From Novosphingobium subterraneum (GTDB taxonomy: Bacteria; Pseudomonadota; Alphaproteobacteria; Sphingomonadales; Sphingomonadaceae): a stretch of 64,000 nucleotides of DNA. Positions 54,367-64,000 of the stretch are shown here, piece by piece. Every line of letters begins with the position of its first letter. Position 1 is the first letter of the stretch. Both the position numbers and the translations under genes were made by a program. The notes beneath the pieces are model-generated. The model was not told the origin of the DNA. It ran no database searches and was given only the letters and a program-made list of their open reading frames with translations. The DNA is taken from NCBI RefSeq assembly GCF_000807925.1, contig NZ_JRVC01000002.1, positions 62,001 through 126,000 of the forward strand. Reading direction: 5' to 3'.

Positions 54367-55158
54367 ATGGCCAGTACTCCCCCCGTTATTTTTGCTCGAA
54401 ATCGGCGGAATGCCGTCCGCCGCCGCATGGCGCATCTGCAAACGCCTCCGGACGCGCCGCGCTATATCGTCGATGACATGGTCGAGGACGTGATCGAGCG
54501 CCTGTCCTTCCTCCGCCACGAACCACGGCGGGCTCTGGTCATCGGTGACTGGACCGACGCGATTGGTGCGGCTTTGGCGGCCTCGGGCGCCACTGTTGAC
54601 CGCCGCGATCCTGCATTGGGAGACGTGCTGGTCGACGAAGAGGCGCCCTACCCTGCCCCTGCCGGGTACGACTTCATCGCCAGCCTCGGCACACTCGATA
54701 CCGCCAATGATCTGCCCGGCGCGCTGGTGCACCTGCGCCGCGCTCTGGCCGATGGTGGGTTGATGATTGCGTGTTTCCTCGGGGCGGGGTCGCTACCGGC
54801 GTTGCGCGCGATCATGCTCGAAGCCGATGGTGACCGCCCTTCCCCGCGCATCCATCCTCAAGTCGACGTGCGCGCTGGCGGGCAGCTGTTGCAGCGGGCC
54901 GGTTTCGCCGACCCGGTGATCGACAGCCATCACGTCGACGTACGGTTCAGCTCGTTCGCCGGGATGATCGCTGACTTGCGTGGACAAGGTCTTAGCAACT
55001 GCCTTGCCCGACCCGGCGCACCGTTGGGGAAAGCCGCGCTGGCCCGCGCACATGCAGCTTTCGACGCTCGCCGGGATTCCGACGGCAAGGTTAACGAAAG
55101 GTTCGAGATTCTGACGCTCAGCGGCTGGGCGAAGGCCCTGCGCCCGCCCAAGTTCTGA
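54367..55158 (+). CDS. SAM-dependent methyltransferase (NDUFAF5/BioC-like)
   Basis: 263 residues. MASTPPVIFARNRRNAVRRRM opening, ERLSFLRHEPRRALVIGDWTD (a modified SAM glycine motif), DFIASLGTLDTANDLPGALVHLRRALADGG (post-motif helix). The N-terminal RRN...RR pattern is characteristic of the NDUFAF5-like hydroxylase/methylase branch. The usual GxGxG is replaced by GDWTDAIG, so activity may be reduced. Ends before the palindrome at 55191. Confidence 0.78.
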   Translation: MASTPPVIFARNRRNAVRRRMAHLQTPPDAPRYIVDDMVEDVIERLSFLRHEPRRALVIGDWTDAIGAALAASGATVDRRDPALGDVLVDEEAPYPAPAGYDFIASLGTLDTANDLPGALVHLRRALADGGLMIACFLGAGSLPALRAIMLEADGDRPSPRIHPQVDVRAGGQLLQRAGFADPVIDSHHVDVRFSSFAGMIADLRGQGLSNCLARPGAPLGKAALARAHAAFDARRDSDGKVNERFEILTLSGWAKALRPPKF

Positions 55159-55190
55159 GCCGCCCACAAGGCAAGTTCGACGCACCAACG

Positions 55191-55218
55191 TGGAGTGTTT
55201 CCCCGGGGAAACACTCCA
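55191..55218. repeat. Perfect 28-bp palindrome between convergent genes
   Basis: The left half is TGGAGTGTTTCCCC (55191-55204) and the right half its exact complement (55205-55218), with no spacer. It lies between the methyltransferase and ppdK stops. It could form a cruciform, act as a bidirectional terminator (no T-run) or bind a dimeric protein. Confidence 0.7.
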
Positions 55219-55227
55219 GATAGGTTA

Positions 55228-57891
<2,664 letters not shown>

Positions 57892-57955
57892 GCCGCCAAC
57901 GAGGCTCCCTGCGTAAGTCTGTTCTTGCCGGAACGGGCCCGGAGTCGGCCCGCTC

Positions 57956-60115
57956 TTAGCCTTCTATGCGCGAAAAGTCCGCAACTTTGTGCACTGCAGC
58001 ACGGAAGCGGTCAAGCAAGGCCAAGCGACTGGAACGCTTGTTAGCGTCCGCCTCATTGACCGTAACCTGATCAAAGAAAGCATCGATTGGCGCGCGCAAG
58101 GACGCCAATGCCGCCATAGCCGCGGTGAAGTCCTCGGCCGCAATCGCGCCTGCCGCCTGCGGTTCTGCGGAATTGAGCGCATCGACCAGCGCCTGTTCGG
58201 CAGGTTCGCGGGTGTAGTTGCATTCGGGGTGCGAGAACTGCGCAGCGACGCCCTTGAGCGCGGGGTCGTCAACCAGCACAAGCGGGTCTTCCTCGCCGGT
58301 CGGCGGGACGACGCCCTCGCCTTCGGACCCGGCGTTGGGGTTGGTGGCGAAGCCTTCCTTCTTGAGGATGTTGGCCGCGCGCTTGTAGCCCGCGAGCAGG
58401 TTGGTGCCGTCCTCGGTGCCGACGAAGGACTGCAGCGCGTGGACGCGGGCGAGCAGACGGACGAGATCGTCCTCGCCGCCGAGGGCGAACACGGCGTCGA
58501 TCAGGTCGTGGCGGACACCTGCTTCGCGTTGCTGGACTTTGAGCCGGTCGGCGAAGAAGGCGAGGAGGTCTTCAGACGAGTTTTCGACGGCGATGCCCTG
58601 ATTGCGATAGAGCTGAGCGGCAGCGCGGAACAATTGACCAAGCGACAACCGCAGATGGTTCTCGGTGATCAAGCGGATTGTTCCAAGAGCCGCACGACGA
58701 AGCGCAAACGGATCCTTAGAGCCCGTAGGTTTGAGATCGGCACCGAAAAAGCCGACGAGCGCATCAACCTTGTCGATCAGAGCTACAAGGATCGACGCCC
58801 CGGCGGTTGGTACCGCATCGGCTTGGCCCACTGGCTTGTAATGATCTCTCACCGCGTCAGAGACGGCGGAAGGCAGTGCCTCCGCTTCGGCGTAGTATCC
58901 TCCCATGAGCCCCTGAAGCTCAGGAAACTCGCCGACCATCTCTGTCACGAGGTCAGCCTTGAGGATCGCGGCGGCCTGTTTGGCAGCCGGGACGCCCGCC
59001 TCCAACTGGCCCTGAAAATCGTTTACAAGCGAAATAAAGCGCTCGTGGCGTTGCGCCACCGTCCCCAGCTTCTCGTGGAACGTGATGCGCGAGAGCTTCT
59101 CGGCGTGGAGCGACAACGGCTTCTTCTTGTCCTGCTCCCAGAAGAAGCGGGCGTCGGACAGGCGGGCGGCGAGGACCTTGCGGTTGCCGTCGACGATGGC
59201 GGTGCCGCCGTCCTTGGCCTCGATATTGGCGGTGCAGACGAAGGCGTTAGCGAGCTTGCCAGCAGCGTCGCGGCAGATGAAGTACTTCTGGTTGACGCGC
59301 GCGGTGAGCTGGATGACTTCGGGCGGCACGTCGAGGAACGCCTCGTCGAAGCGGCCCAACAGCGGGACCGGCCATTCGGTGAGGCCGGCGTTCTCGATCA
59401 CCAGACCTTCGTCCTCGACCAACACGAGACCGGCGGCCTCAGCTGCGGCCTTGGCCTTTTCGCGCACCATCGCCTCGCGCTCGACATGGTCGACGATGAC
59501 GTGGCAGGCGCGCAGCTTTTCGGCGTAGTCACTCGCGCCACCAATGGTAATCTCGCCAGCGTGGTGGAAGCGGTGGCCAAGCGTCGCATAGCCCGACTTC
59601 ACCCCGCCGATCTCGCACTCGACCAGATCCTCACCCAGGATGGCAACGATGCCGGAGAGCGGGCGCACCCAGCGCAAGCTTTCGGTGGAGAGCGAGGCTG
59701 CGCCCCAGCGCTGGCTCTTGGGCCAGGGGAAGGCGCGGATGATGGCGGGGATGGCATCGGCGAGCACGTCCCTGGTGGCGCGGCCGGGCTTTTCGGTGAT
59801 GGCGAACCAGACGCCATCGCGCTCGGTCAACTGGTCACGGGTGAGGCCGGTCTTGCGCAGGAAGCCTTCGAGGGCCTGTTCGGGGGCGGAAGTCTTGGGG
59901 CCCTTGGTTTCCTCGGACACGGCCTCGGTTGCCAGCGGCAGGTCGCGGGCGATTAGGGCGAGACGGCGCGGGGTGGACCAGACGGTGATCTCGCCAGCCT
60001 TGAGGCCGGCAGCGTCAAGCTGCTTGCGGAACAGCTTTTCGAGATCGGCGCGGGCGCCTGCCTGCATGCGGGCCGGGATTTCTTCCGAGCGCAGTTCGAG
60101 GAGGAAATCGCTCAC
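57956..60115 (-). CDS. glyS: Glycyl-tRNA synthetase beta subunit
   Basis: 719 residues. [15 protein letters not shown] start, [19 protein letters not shown]-type block, NPGSEGEGV and the C-terminal anticodon-binding region with [15 protein letters not shown] and [19 protein letters not shown] used the GTG at 60115, which overlaps the glyQ stop by 4 bp (GTGA) and yields the family start; an ATG 30 bp upstream lies inside glyQ. Confidence 0.95.
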   Translation of the reverse strand: MSDFLLELRSEEIPARMQAGARADLEKLFRKQLDAAGLKAGEITVWSTPRRLALIARDLPLATEAVSEETKGPKTSAPEQALEGFLRKTGLTRDQLTERDGVWFAITEKPGRATRDVLADAIPAIIRAFPWPKSQRWGAASLSTESLRWVRPLSGIVAILGEDLVECEIGGVKSGYATLGHRFHHAGEITIGGASDYAEKLRACHVIVDHVEREAMVREKAKAAAEAAGLVLVEDEGLVIENAGLTEWPVPLLGRFDEAFLDVPPEVIQLTARVNQKYFICRDAAGKLANAFVCTANIEAKDGGTAIVDGNRKVLAARLSDARFFWEQDKKKPLSLHAEKLSRITFHEKLGTVAQRHERFISLVNDFQGQLEAGVPAAKQAAAILKADLVTEMVGEFPELQGLMGGYYAEAEALPSAVSDAVRDHYKPVGQADAVPTAGASILVALIDKVDALVGFFGADLKPTGSKDPFALRRAALGTIRLITENHLRLSLGQLFRAAAQLYRNQGIAVENSSEDLLAFFADRLKVQQREAGVRHDLIDAVFALGGEDDLVRLLARVHALQSFVGTEDGTNLLAGYKRAANILKKEGFATNPNAGSEGEGVVPPTGEEDPLVLVDDPALKGVAAQFSHPECNYTREPAEQALVDALNSAEPQAAGAIAAEDFTAAMAALASLRAPIDAFFDQVTVNEADANKRSSRLALLDRFRAAVHKVADFSRIEG

Positions 60116-61017
60116 TTGCTCCACTCCGGATACTTGGCCGCCCACTGATCGGCGTTCTTTTCCATGTAGGCCTCGCAGGAACCACGCGCGAGATCGCGGA
60201 CGCGGCCCATGTAGCTGGCGCGCTCCTGCACCGAGATCACGCCGCGTGCCTGCAGCAGGTTGAACAGGTGGCTAGCCTCGATCGCCTGCTCGTAGGCGGC
60301 GATGGGCACGCCGGCCTCGAGGCTGCGGAGGCATTCGGCCTCGGCACGGCGGAACCCTTCAAACAAGCTGTCGGTATCGGCGACCTCGAAGTTCCACTTC
60401 GACATCTGTTTCTCGTTCTCGAGAAACACCTCGCCATAGGTGACGCCGTGGCTGTTGAAGGCAAGGTCATAGACGTTGTCGACGCCCTGGATGTACATGG
60501 CGAGGCGCTCAAGCCCGTAGGTCAGCTCACCTGCGACGGGCTTGCAATCGAAGCCGCCCATCTGCTGGAAGTAGGTGAACTGGGTGACTTCCATGCCATC
60601 ACACCAGACTTCCCAGCCGAGGCCCCAAGCGCCCAATGTGGGAGATTCCCAGTCGTCTTCCACGAAGCGGATATCGTGGACCAGCGGGTCGATGCCGATC
60701 TCGACGAGGCTCTGCAGGTAGAGTTCCTGCAGGTTTTCGGGGCTCGGCTTCAGGATAACTTGATACTGGTAATAGTGCTGCAGGCGATTGGGGTTCTCGC
60801 CATAGCGTCCGTCAGTCGGGCGGCGGCAGGGCTGCACGAAAGCGGCGTTCCACGGTTCCGGCCCAAGCGCGCGCAGTGTGGTGGCGGTGTGGAAGGTCCC
60901 TGCCCCCATCCGCATGTCATAAGGCTGGAGGATCAGGCAGCCCTGTTCGCTCCAGAAAGCATGAAGGCGCAGGATCATGTCCTGCAGGCTGAGGGGCGTT
61001 GTAGCAGTATCGGCCAT
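60112..61017 (-). CDS. glyQ: Glycyl-tRNA synthetase alpha subunit
   Basis: 301 residues. [60 protein letters not shown] and [19 protein letters not shown] are diagnostic. Forms the alpha2beta2 enzyme with GlyS. The start is placed at [10 protein letters not shown] (61017). First gene of glyQ-glyS-ppdK. Confidence 0.97.
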   Translation of the reverse strand: MADTATTPLSLQDMILRLHAFWSEQGCLILQPYDMRMGAGTFHTATTLRALGPEPWNAAFVQPCRRPTDGRYGENPNRLQHYYQYQVILKPSPENLQELYLQSLVEIGIDPLVHDIRFVEDDWESPTLGAWGLGWEVWCDGMEVTQFTYFQQMGGFDCKPVAGELTYGLERLAMYIQGVDNVYDLAFNSHGVTYGEVFLENEKQMSKWNFEVADTDSLFEGFRRAEAECLRSLEAGVPIAAYEQAIEASHLFNLLQARGVISVQERASYMGRVRDLARGSCEAYMEKNADQWAAKYPEWSK

Positions 61018-61092
61018 GGTCGCGCGGCTTTGGCCGATGCGCCCGGCAAATTCAACCGGCAAGCGCGGTTTTCGCCACCATGTCAGGTATTC

Positions 61093-61138
61093 TTGACATA
61101 GTCAGAAAATCGCGACATATTGTCAGCATAACCTGACA
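61093..61138 (+). promoter_or_regulatory. Promoter and dyad operator of the small HTH gene
   Basis: TTGACA (61093-61098), 17-nt spacer, CATATT (61116-61121). Directly downstream TGTCAG-CATAAC-CTGACA (61121-61138) is an 18-bp dyad over the start site. Further TGTCAG/GTCAG copies lie at 61081 and 61101. Fits autorepression by the HTH protein. Confidence 0.6.
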
Positions 61139-61158
61139 TATGGACAGGTCAGCATGAC

Positions 61159-61362
61159 ATGAACAACCGATTGAGAGTTTTGCGCGCCGAGCGACAGTGG
61201 AGCCAGGCCGATCTTGCCCTGAAACTCGACGTGTCCCGCCAAGCGGTGAACGCGATCGAGACGGGCAAGCACGATCCTTCGCTTCCCCTCGCCTTTCGCA
61301 TCGCGCGCCTGTTCCAGCTTCGTATCGAGGAGATCTTCGATGATGGTTTCCAACATGACTGA
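61159..61362 (+). CDS. Small XRE-family HTH regulator
   Basis: 67 residues, almost only an HTH_3 domain: MNNRLRVLRAERQWSQADLA, then SRQAVNAIETGKHDPSLPLAFRIARLF and a short acidic tail. Such minimal regulators (YozG-like) often pair with an integral membrane protein gene, as here: the next gene overlaps by 8 bp. Probably autoregulated through the operator upstream. Confidence 0.87.
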   Translation: MNNRLRVLRAERQWSQADLALKLDVSRQAVNAIETGKHDPSLPLAFRIARLFQLRIEEIFDDGFQHD

Positions 61363-61999
61363 CGACCGGATCGACCAGCCCGCCATGAGCCTCGGCAAGC
61401 TTGCCTTGCACATGTTTGGCGCGACGATGGCGGCGGTGTTCTTCTCCGGCGCTGCGGCGGGCCTTATTGGTGCGCTTGGCAAGGAAGAACAGGTCAAGCC
61501 GATCGGATGGGTCATCATGGGCGTGTTTGCTGCCCTGACGCTCGCCGCATTATGGTTCGCATGGGTCAGCGCGCGCCGTTACTATCGCGAGAACGGTCCG
61601 CTTTCGCCCCGTGCCCGCCGCGCCACGATCAGCGCTGTGGTCGCAGGCGGACTCGGCCTCGTCATGGGGGCGTGGATGAGTATTGCCGGCGACGCACCGG
61701 GACAGCCGTTCGACGTGGCCAATGCCCCCCTTCCCGCAGGCGTTGCCGCCGCACTTATCGCGGTCATCGTGCTCGTCATCACACCCGTCACGTGGTTCTG
61801 GCATCGCAATATCGACGAGCACGAAGAGCAATCCTACCGTACCGGGGCCTTGGTCGGGCTCTACTTCTATAGCGCAATGGCGCCGATCTGGTGGCTGGGC
61901 CATCGCGGCGGGTTTCTGCCGGCAGTTGACGGCATGACGGTCTACCTTGCCACGATGGCGGTATGGGGCGTGGTCTGGTTCCGCCAGCGCCACCTCTGA
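61355..61999 (+). CDS. Integral membrane protein paired with the HTH regulator
   Basis: 214 residues, about six membrane segments (LALHMFGATMAAVFFSGAAA, IGWVIMGVFAALTLAALWFAW, AVVAGGLGLVMGAWMSIAG and three more). Family not recognised. The ATG at 61355 overlaps the regulator stop by 8 bp; an in-frame ATG 15 bp upstream is also possible. Perhaps it relays a membrane signal to the regulator. Confidence 0.72.
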   Translation: MTDDRIDQPAMSLGKLALHMFGATMAAVFFSGAAAGLIGALGKEEQVKPIGWVIMGVFAALTLAALWFAWVSARRYYRENGPLSPRARRATISAVVAGGLGLVMGAWMSIAGDAPGQPFDVANAPLPAGVAAALIAVIVLVITPVTWFWHRNIDEHEEQSYRTGALVGLYFYSAMAPIWWLGHRGGFLPAVDGMTVYLATMAVWGVVWFRQRHL

Positions 62000-62056
62000 C
62001 GCCACCCCTTCAAACCTTCATTCCCCTGCAACCTGTTTGCGGGCACAAGGAGCCTG

Positions 62057-62977
62057 ATGATGAAACGCGCCTATCGTACATTCGCCGCCACGGTTGCCCT
62101 GGCCGTCTTCGCCTTTGCCGGAGCAGTCCACGCCGAGGCGCCTGCTGCCAAGCCTGCTGCGGAGGCACCCGCGCCGAGGCAGTTGAAGCCTGCGCTGTGG
62201 AAGGTGGCGGACGCCGACACGACGATCTACCTGTTCGGCACGATCCATGCATTGCCAAAGGGTCTTGTCTGGCTTGACGGGCCAGTGGGACAGGCGCTCG
62301 ACGGGTCAGCCGAACTCATTACCGAGATTCCGGAAGTGCCGGCGGCAGAGCAGCAGAAAACGGTGATGGCTGTCGGCCTGCTCAAGGGCGAGACGCTGCG
62401 TTCGCTGATGCCTGATGCAGATCGCGTAGCTTATGAGGCGCTGCTGGCGAAGCTCAAGATTCCGGCGGAGGCGTTCGATCCGCTCGAACCTTGGCTGGCC
62501 GGAATCACCTTGGGCGTCATGCCCTATGCCATGGCCGGATATGGGGCCGACAGCGGCGTGGAAGCAGTCCTGCGCAAGGCCGCTTTGGCCAAGGGCAAGA
62601 AGCTCGGCGCACTGGAGACGGTCGAATACCAGCTGGGCCTGTTCGACCAGTTGCCGCGCGAGGCGCAGCTCAAGTTCCTTGGTGAAGCGGTGCGGGATTT
62701 CGACAAGAGCTTTGCCATCATCGGCACGATGACTGATGAATGGGGTTCGGGCGATCCGGAAGGGCTCGGCAAGCTGATCAACGAGAACATGGACGATCCT
62801 GAACTGGCTGAGACGCTGCTTTACCAGCGCAACCGTAACTGGGCTTCGTGGATTGCCAGGCGGCTCGACCAGCCGGGTACGGTGTTCATCGCAGTGGGCG
62901 CAGGGCATCTGGCCGGCGTGCAGAGCGTGCAGGATATGCTCAAGGCCCAGGGTCTGACGGCGACGCGGGTGCAATGA
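62057..62977 (+). CDS. Secreted TraB/GumN-family protein, copy 1
   Basis: 306 residues. Signal peptide to AVHA, Ala/Pro-rich linker, then the TraB/GumN fold with TTIYLFGTIHALPKG (GTxH) near the N-terminus and FIAVGAGHLAG near the C-terminus, the two conserved His motifs of the Tiki/TraB superfamily of putative metalloproteases. AAGGAG precedes two adjacent ATGs. Overlaps copy 2 by 4 bp. Confidence 0.86.
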   Translation: MMKRAYRTFAATVALAVFAFAGAVHAEAPAAKPAAEAPAPRQLKPALWKVADADTTIYLFGTIHALPKGLVWLDGPVGQALDGSAELITEIPEVPAAEQQKTVMAVGLLKGETLRSLMPDADRVAYEALLAKLKIPAEAFDPLEPWLAGITLGVMPYAMAGYGADSGVEAVLRKAALAKGKKLGALETVEYQLGLFDQLPREAQLKFLGEAVRDFDKSFAIIGTMTDEWGSGDPEGLGKLINENMDDPELAETLLYQRNRNWASWIARRLDQPGTVFIAVGAGHLAGVQSVQDMLKAQGLTATRVQ

Positions 62978-63891
62978 AGCAGCTGACTCGCTTCCTGCCG
63001 CGCCTGTTGTGGGCCGTGGTCCCGGCATTGCTGCTGGGCATGGCCATGGCTTGGCTGGAGCGCGGGAAACCTGCGCCGCTGCCGGATACGCGCGTGGCGC
63101 TATGGCAAATCGAGGAGAGGACCGGGGCGGTGCGCGGCTACATGTTCGGCACCGTCCATGCCCTGCCGCCTGATACACAGTGGTTGCGGCCCGCCGTTGG
63201 TGAGGCTTTGGCGCAGGCAGACCGCCTGGTGCTGGAGATCGCCGAGCCGCTGAACCAGAAGGTGGCGGGGGAGGCGCTGGCGGAACTGGCCGGGACCGAG
63301 GGCCTGCCGCCGCCCTCGCAGCGGCTTGCGCCTGCCTATCGAGCCAAGCTGGCCGAGGTCTATCGCAAGCTCGGTCTTTCCGATGCGGACTTTGCCGATA
63401 CCGAAAGCTGGGCAGTGGCGCTGCAGCTTGCGGCGATTGCCGGGCAGAAGGCGGGAGCCGATCCTGACAGCGGGGCAGAGCCTGCCCTGCGCAAGCTGGC
63501 AGTGGGCAAGCCGGTCGCGGGGTTCGAGACGATCCACAGCCAGTTCGGCGTGTTCGACGCCCTCCCTGCGCGCCAGCAACAGGTGCTGCTGCAGGAAGTG
63601 ACGGTGGAGGCCGCAAGCGACAAGGATGAAGAGGCCGACATGGTCGCGCTCTGGCTCAAGGGCGACGACCTTGGCATTGCGCGCGAGGCGAACGAGGGGT
63701 TTCTGGCCGATCCTGGGCTGCATCAAGCGCTACTGACGGACCGGAACCGGGCTTGGGCGGATCAGCTGGACGCGATGCTGAAGCAGGGCGCAAAACCGTT
63801 CGTGGCCGTGGGCGCCGCGCATCTGGCAGGGTCCGACAGCCTGCAGCGCCTGATGATGGCGCGGGGGTGGACAATCAAGCGAGTGCCTTGA
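62974..63891 (+). CDS. TraB/GumN-family protein, copy 2
   Basis: 305 residues. N-terminal signal anchor (RFLPRLLWAVVPALLLGMAMAW), YMFGTVHALPPD (GTxH) and FVAVGAAHLAGSDS at the C-terminus. Paralogous to copy 1 with moderate divergence. ATGA overlap with copy 1 means translational coupling, so the two probably act together or as a heterodimer. Substrate unknown. Confidence 0.86.
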   Translation: MKQLTRFLPRLLWAVVPALLLGMAMAWLERGKPAPLPDTRVALWQIEERTGAVRGYMFGTVHALPPDTQWLRPAVGEALAQADRLVLEIAEPLNQKVAGEALAELAGTEGLPPPSQRLAPAYRAKLAEVYRKLGLSDADFADTESWAVALQLAAIAGQKAGADPDSGAEPALRKLAVGKPVAGFETIHSQFGVFDALPARQQQVLLQEVTVEAASDKDEEADMVALWLKGDDLGIAREANEGFLADPGLHQALLTDRNRAWADQLDAMLKQGAKPFVAVGAAHLAGSDSLQRLMMARGWTIKRVP

Positions 63892-63908
63892 GAGCGCCCA
63901 CTGATTTC

Positions 63909-63936
63909 TTGCATTTCCCGGCAAACCCGCTAAGGG
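63909..63936 (+). promoter_or_regulatory. Candidate strong promoter at the window end
   Basis: TTGCAT (63909-63914), 16-nt spacer, TAAGGG (63931-63936), with a GC-rich discriminator. The gene it serves lies beyond the window. The last 60 bases contain no complete gene that I can support. Confidence 0.4.
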
Positions 63937-64000
63937 CCGCCGCTTCCCTGTCATGGTCATCCCTGGAGGCGTGGCGGAGGAAGTGTTTGAACATAGCTGA

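Noticed and set aside
63976-64000. Start of a tRNA-Ser (string GGAGGCGTGGC near the end)
   Set aside because: The sequence that follows does not continue as a D arm; there is not enough sequence to support a tRNA.

Overview
This 64 kb window is a high-GC alphaproteobacterial chromosome segment, most probably from a sphingomonad (Sphingomonadales, Novosphingobium-like). I infer this from the overall gene content, a Vgr-related HExxH protein of a type I associate with sphingomonads, an alphaproteobacterial RpoH-type promoter (CTTG-N17-CCTATAT) in front of dnaK, and a glutathione transferase that strongly resembles the lignin beta-etherase LigF. The species is not proven by the sequence. No rRNA operon, insertion sequence, prophage block or CRISPR array is visible. 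I count about 65 protein genes and one tRNA.

Layout. 1-7.1 kb: heat-shock block on the minus strand (dnaJ cut by the window edge, dnaK, then grpE and hrcA), interrupted by plus-strand genes for a PCuAC copper chaperone lipoprotein, a Vgr-related HExxH protein and an isochorismatase-like hydrolase. 7.2-10.6 kb: coupled run rph-rdgB-hemW-xerC. 10.6-13.1 kb: two-component system plus a PepSY protein. 13.2-16.9 kb: ABC-F ATPase, XRE regulator and GT4 glycosyltransferase. 16.9-19.9 kb: secF, secD and yajC. 20.1-23.6 kb: tRNA-Pro, a three-TM holin-like gene, a lipoprotein, aroQ, accB and accC. 23.7-30.4 kb: DedA protein, gshB, yraN-rsmI, an LppC/LpoA-like lipoprotein and parE.

30.5-40.9 kb is the most unusual part. 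It has a cupin, a TonB-like membrane protein, a 200-bp regulatory region holding four palindromes at exact 31-bp spacing, moxR, a LigF-like GST between two GFA/CENP-V zinc proteins, DUF817, an L,D-transpeptidase, a VWA (CoxE-type) protein and secreted proteins of unknown function. moxR and the VWA gene lie 4.4 kb apart but carry the same 18-bp dyad just upstream of their start codons, which suggests one co-regulated MoxR/VWA chaperone pair.

41-64 kb: two MFS carriers, NamZ/DUF1343 with a DOMON-like protein, tyrS, PilZ, cysK and a dienelactone-hydrolase-like enzyme. Then comes a minus-strand acyl-CoA operon (merR, acyl-CoA dehydrogenase, SnoaL-kinase fusion), hisI, a 446-bp gene-free stretch with a strong plus-strand terminator, comF, a methyltransferase, glyQ-glyS-ppdK, a small HTH regulator with a membrane partner, and tandem TraB/GumN genes. 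Most of the window is housekeeping. The regulatory arrangements, the SnoaL-kinase fusion and the GFA-GST-GFA cluster are the parts that deserve follow-up.
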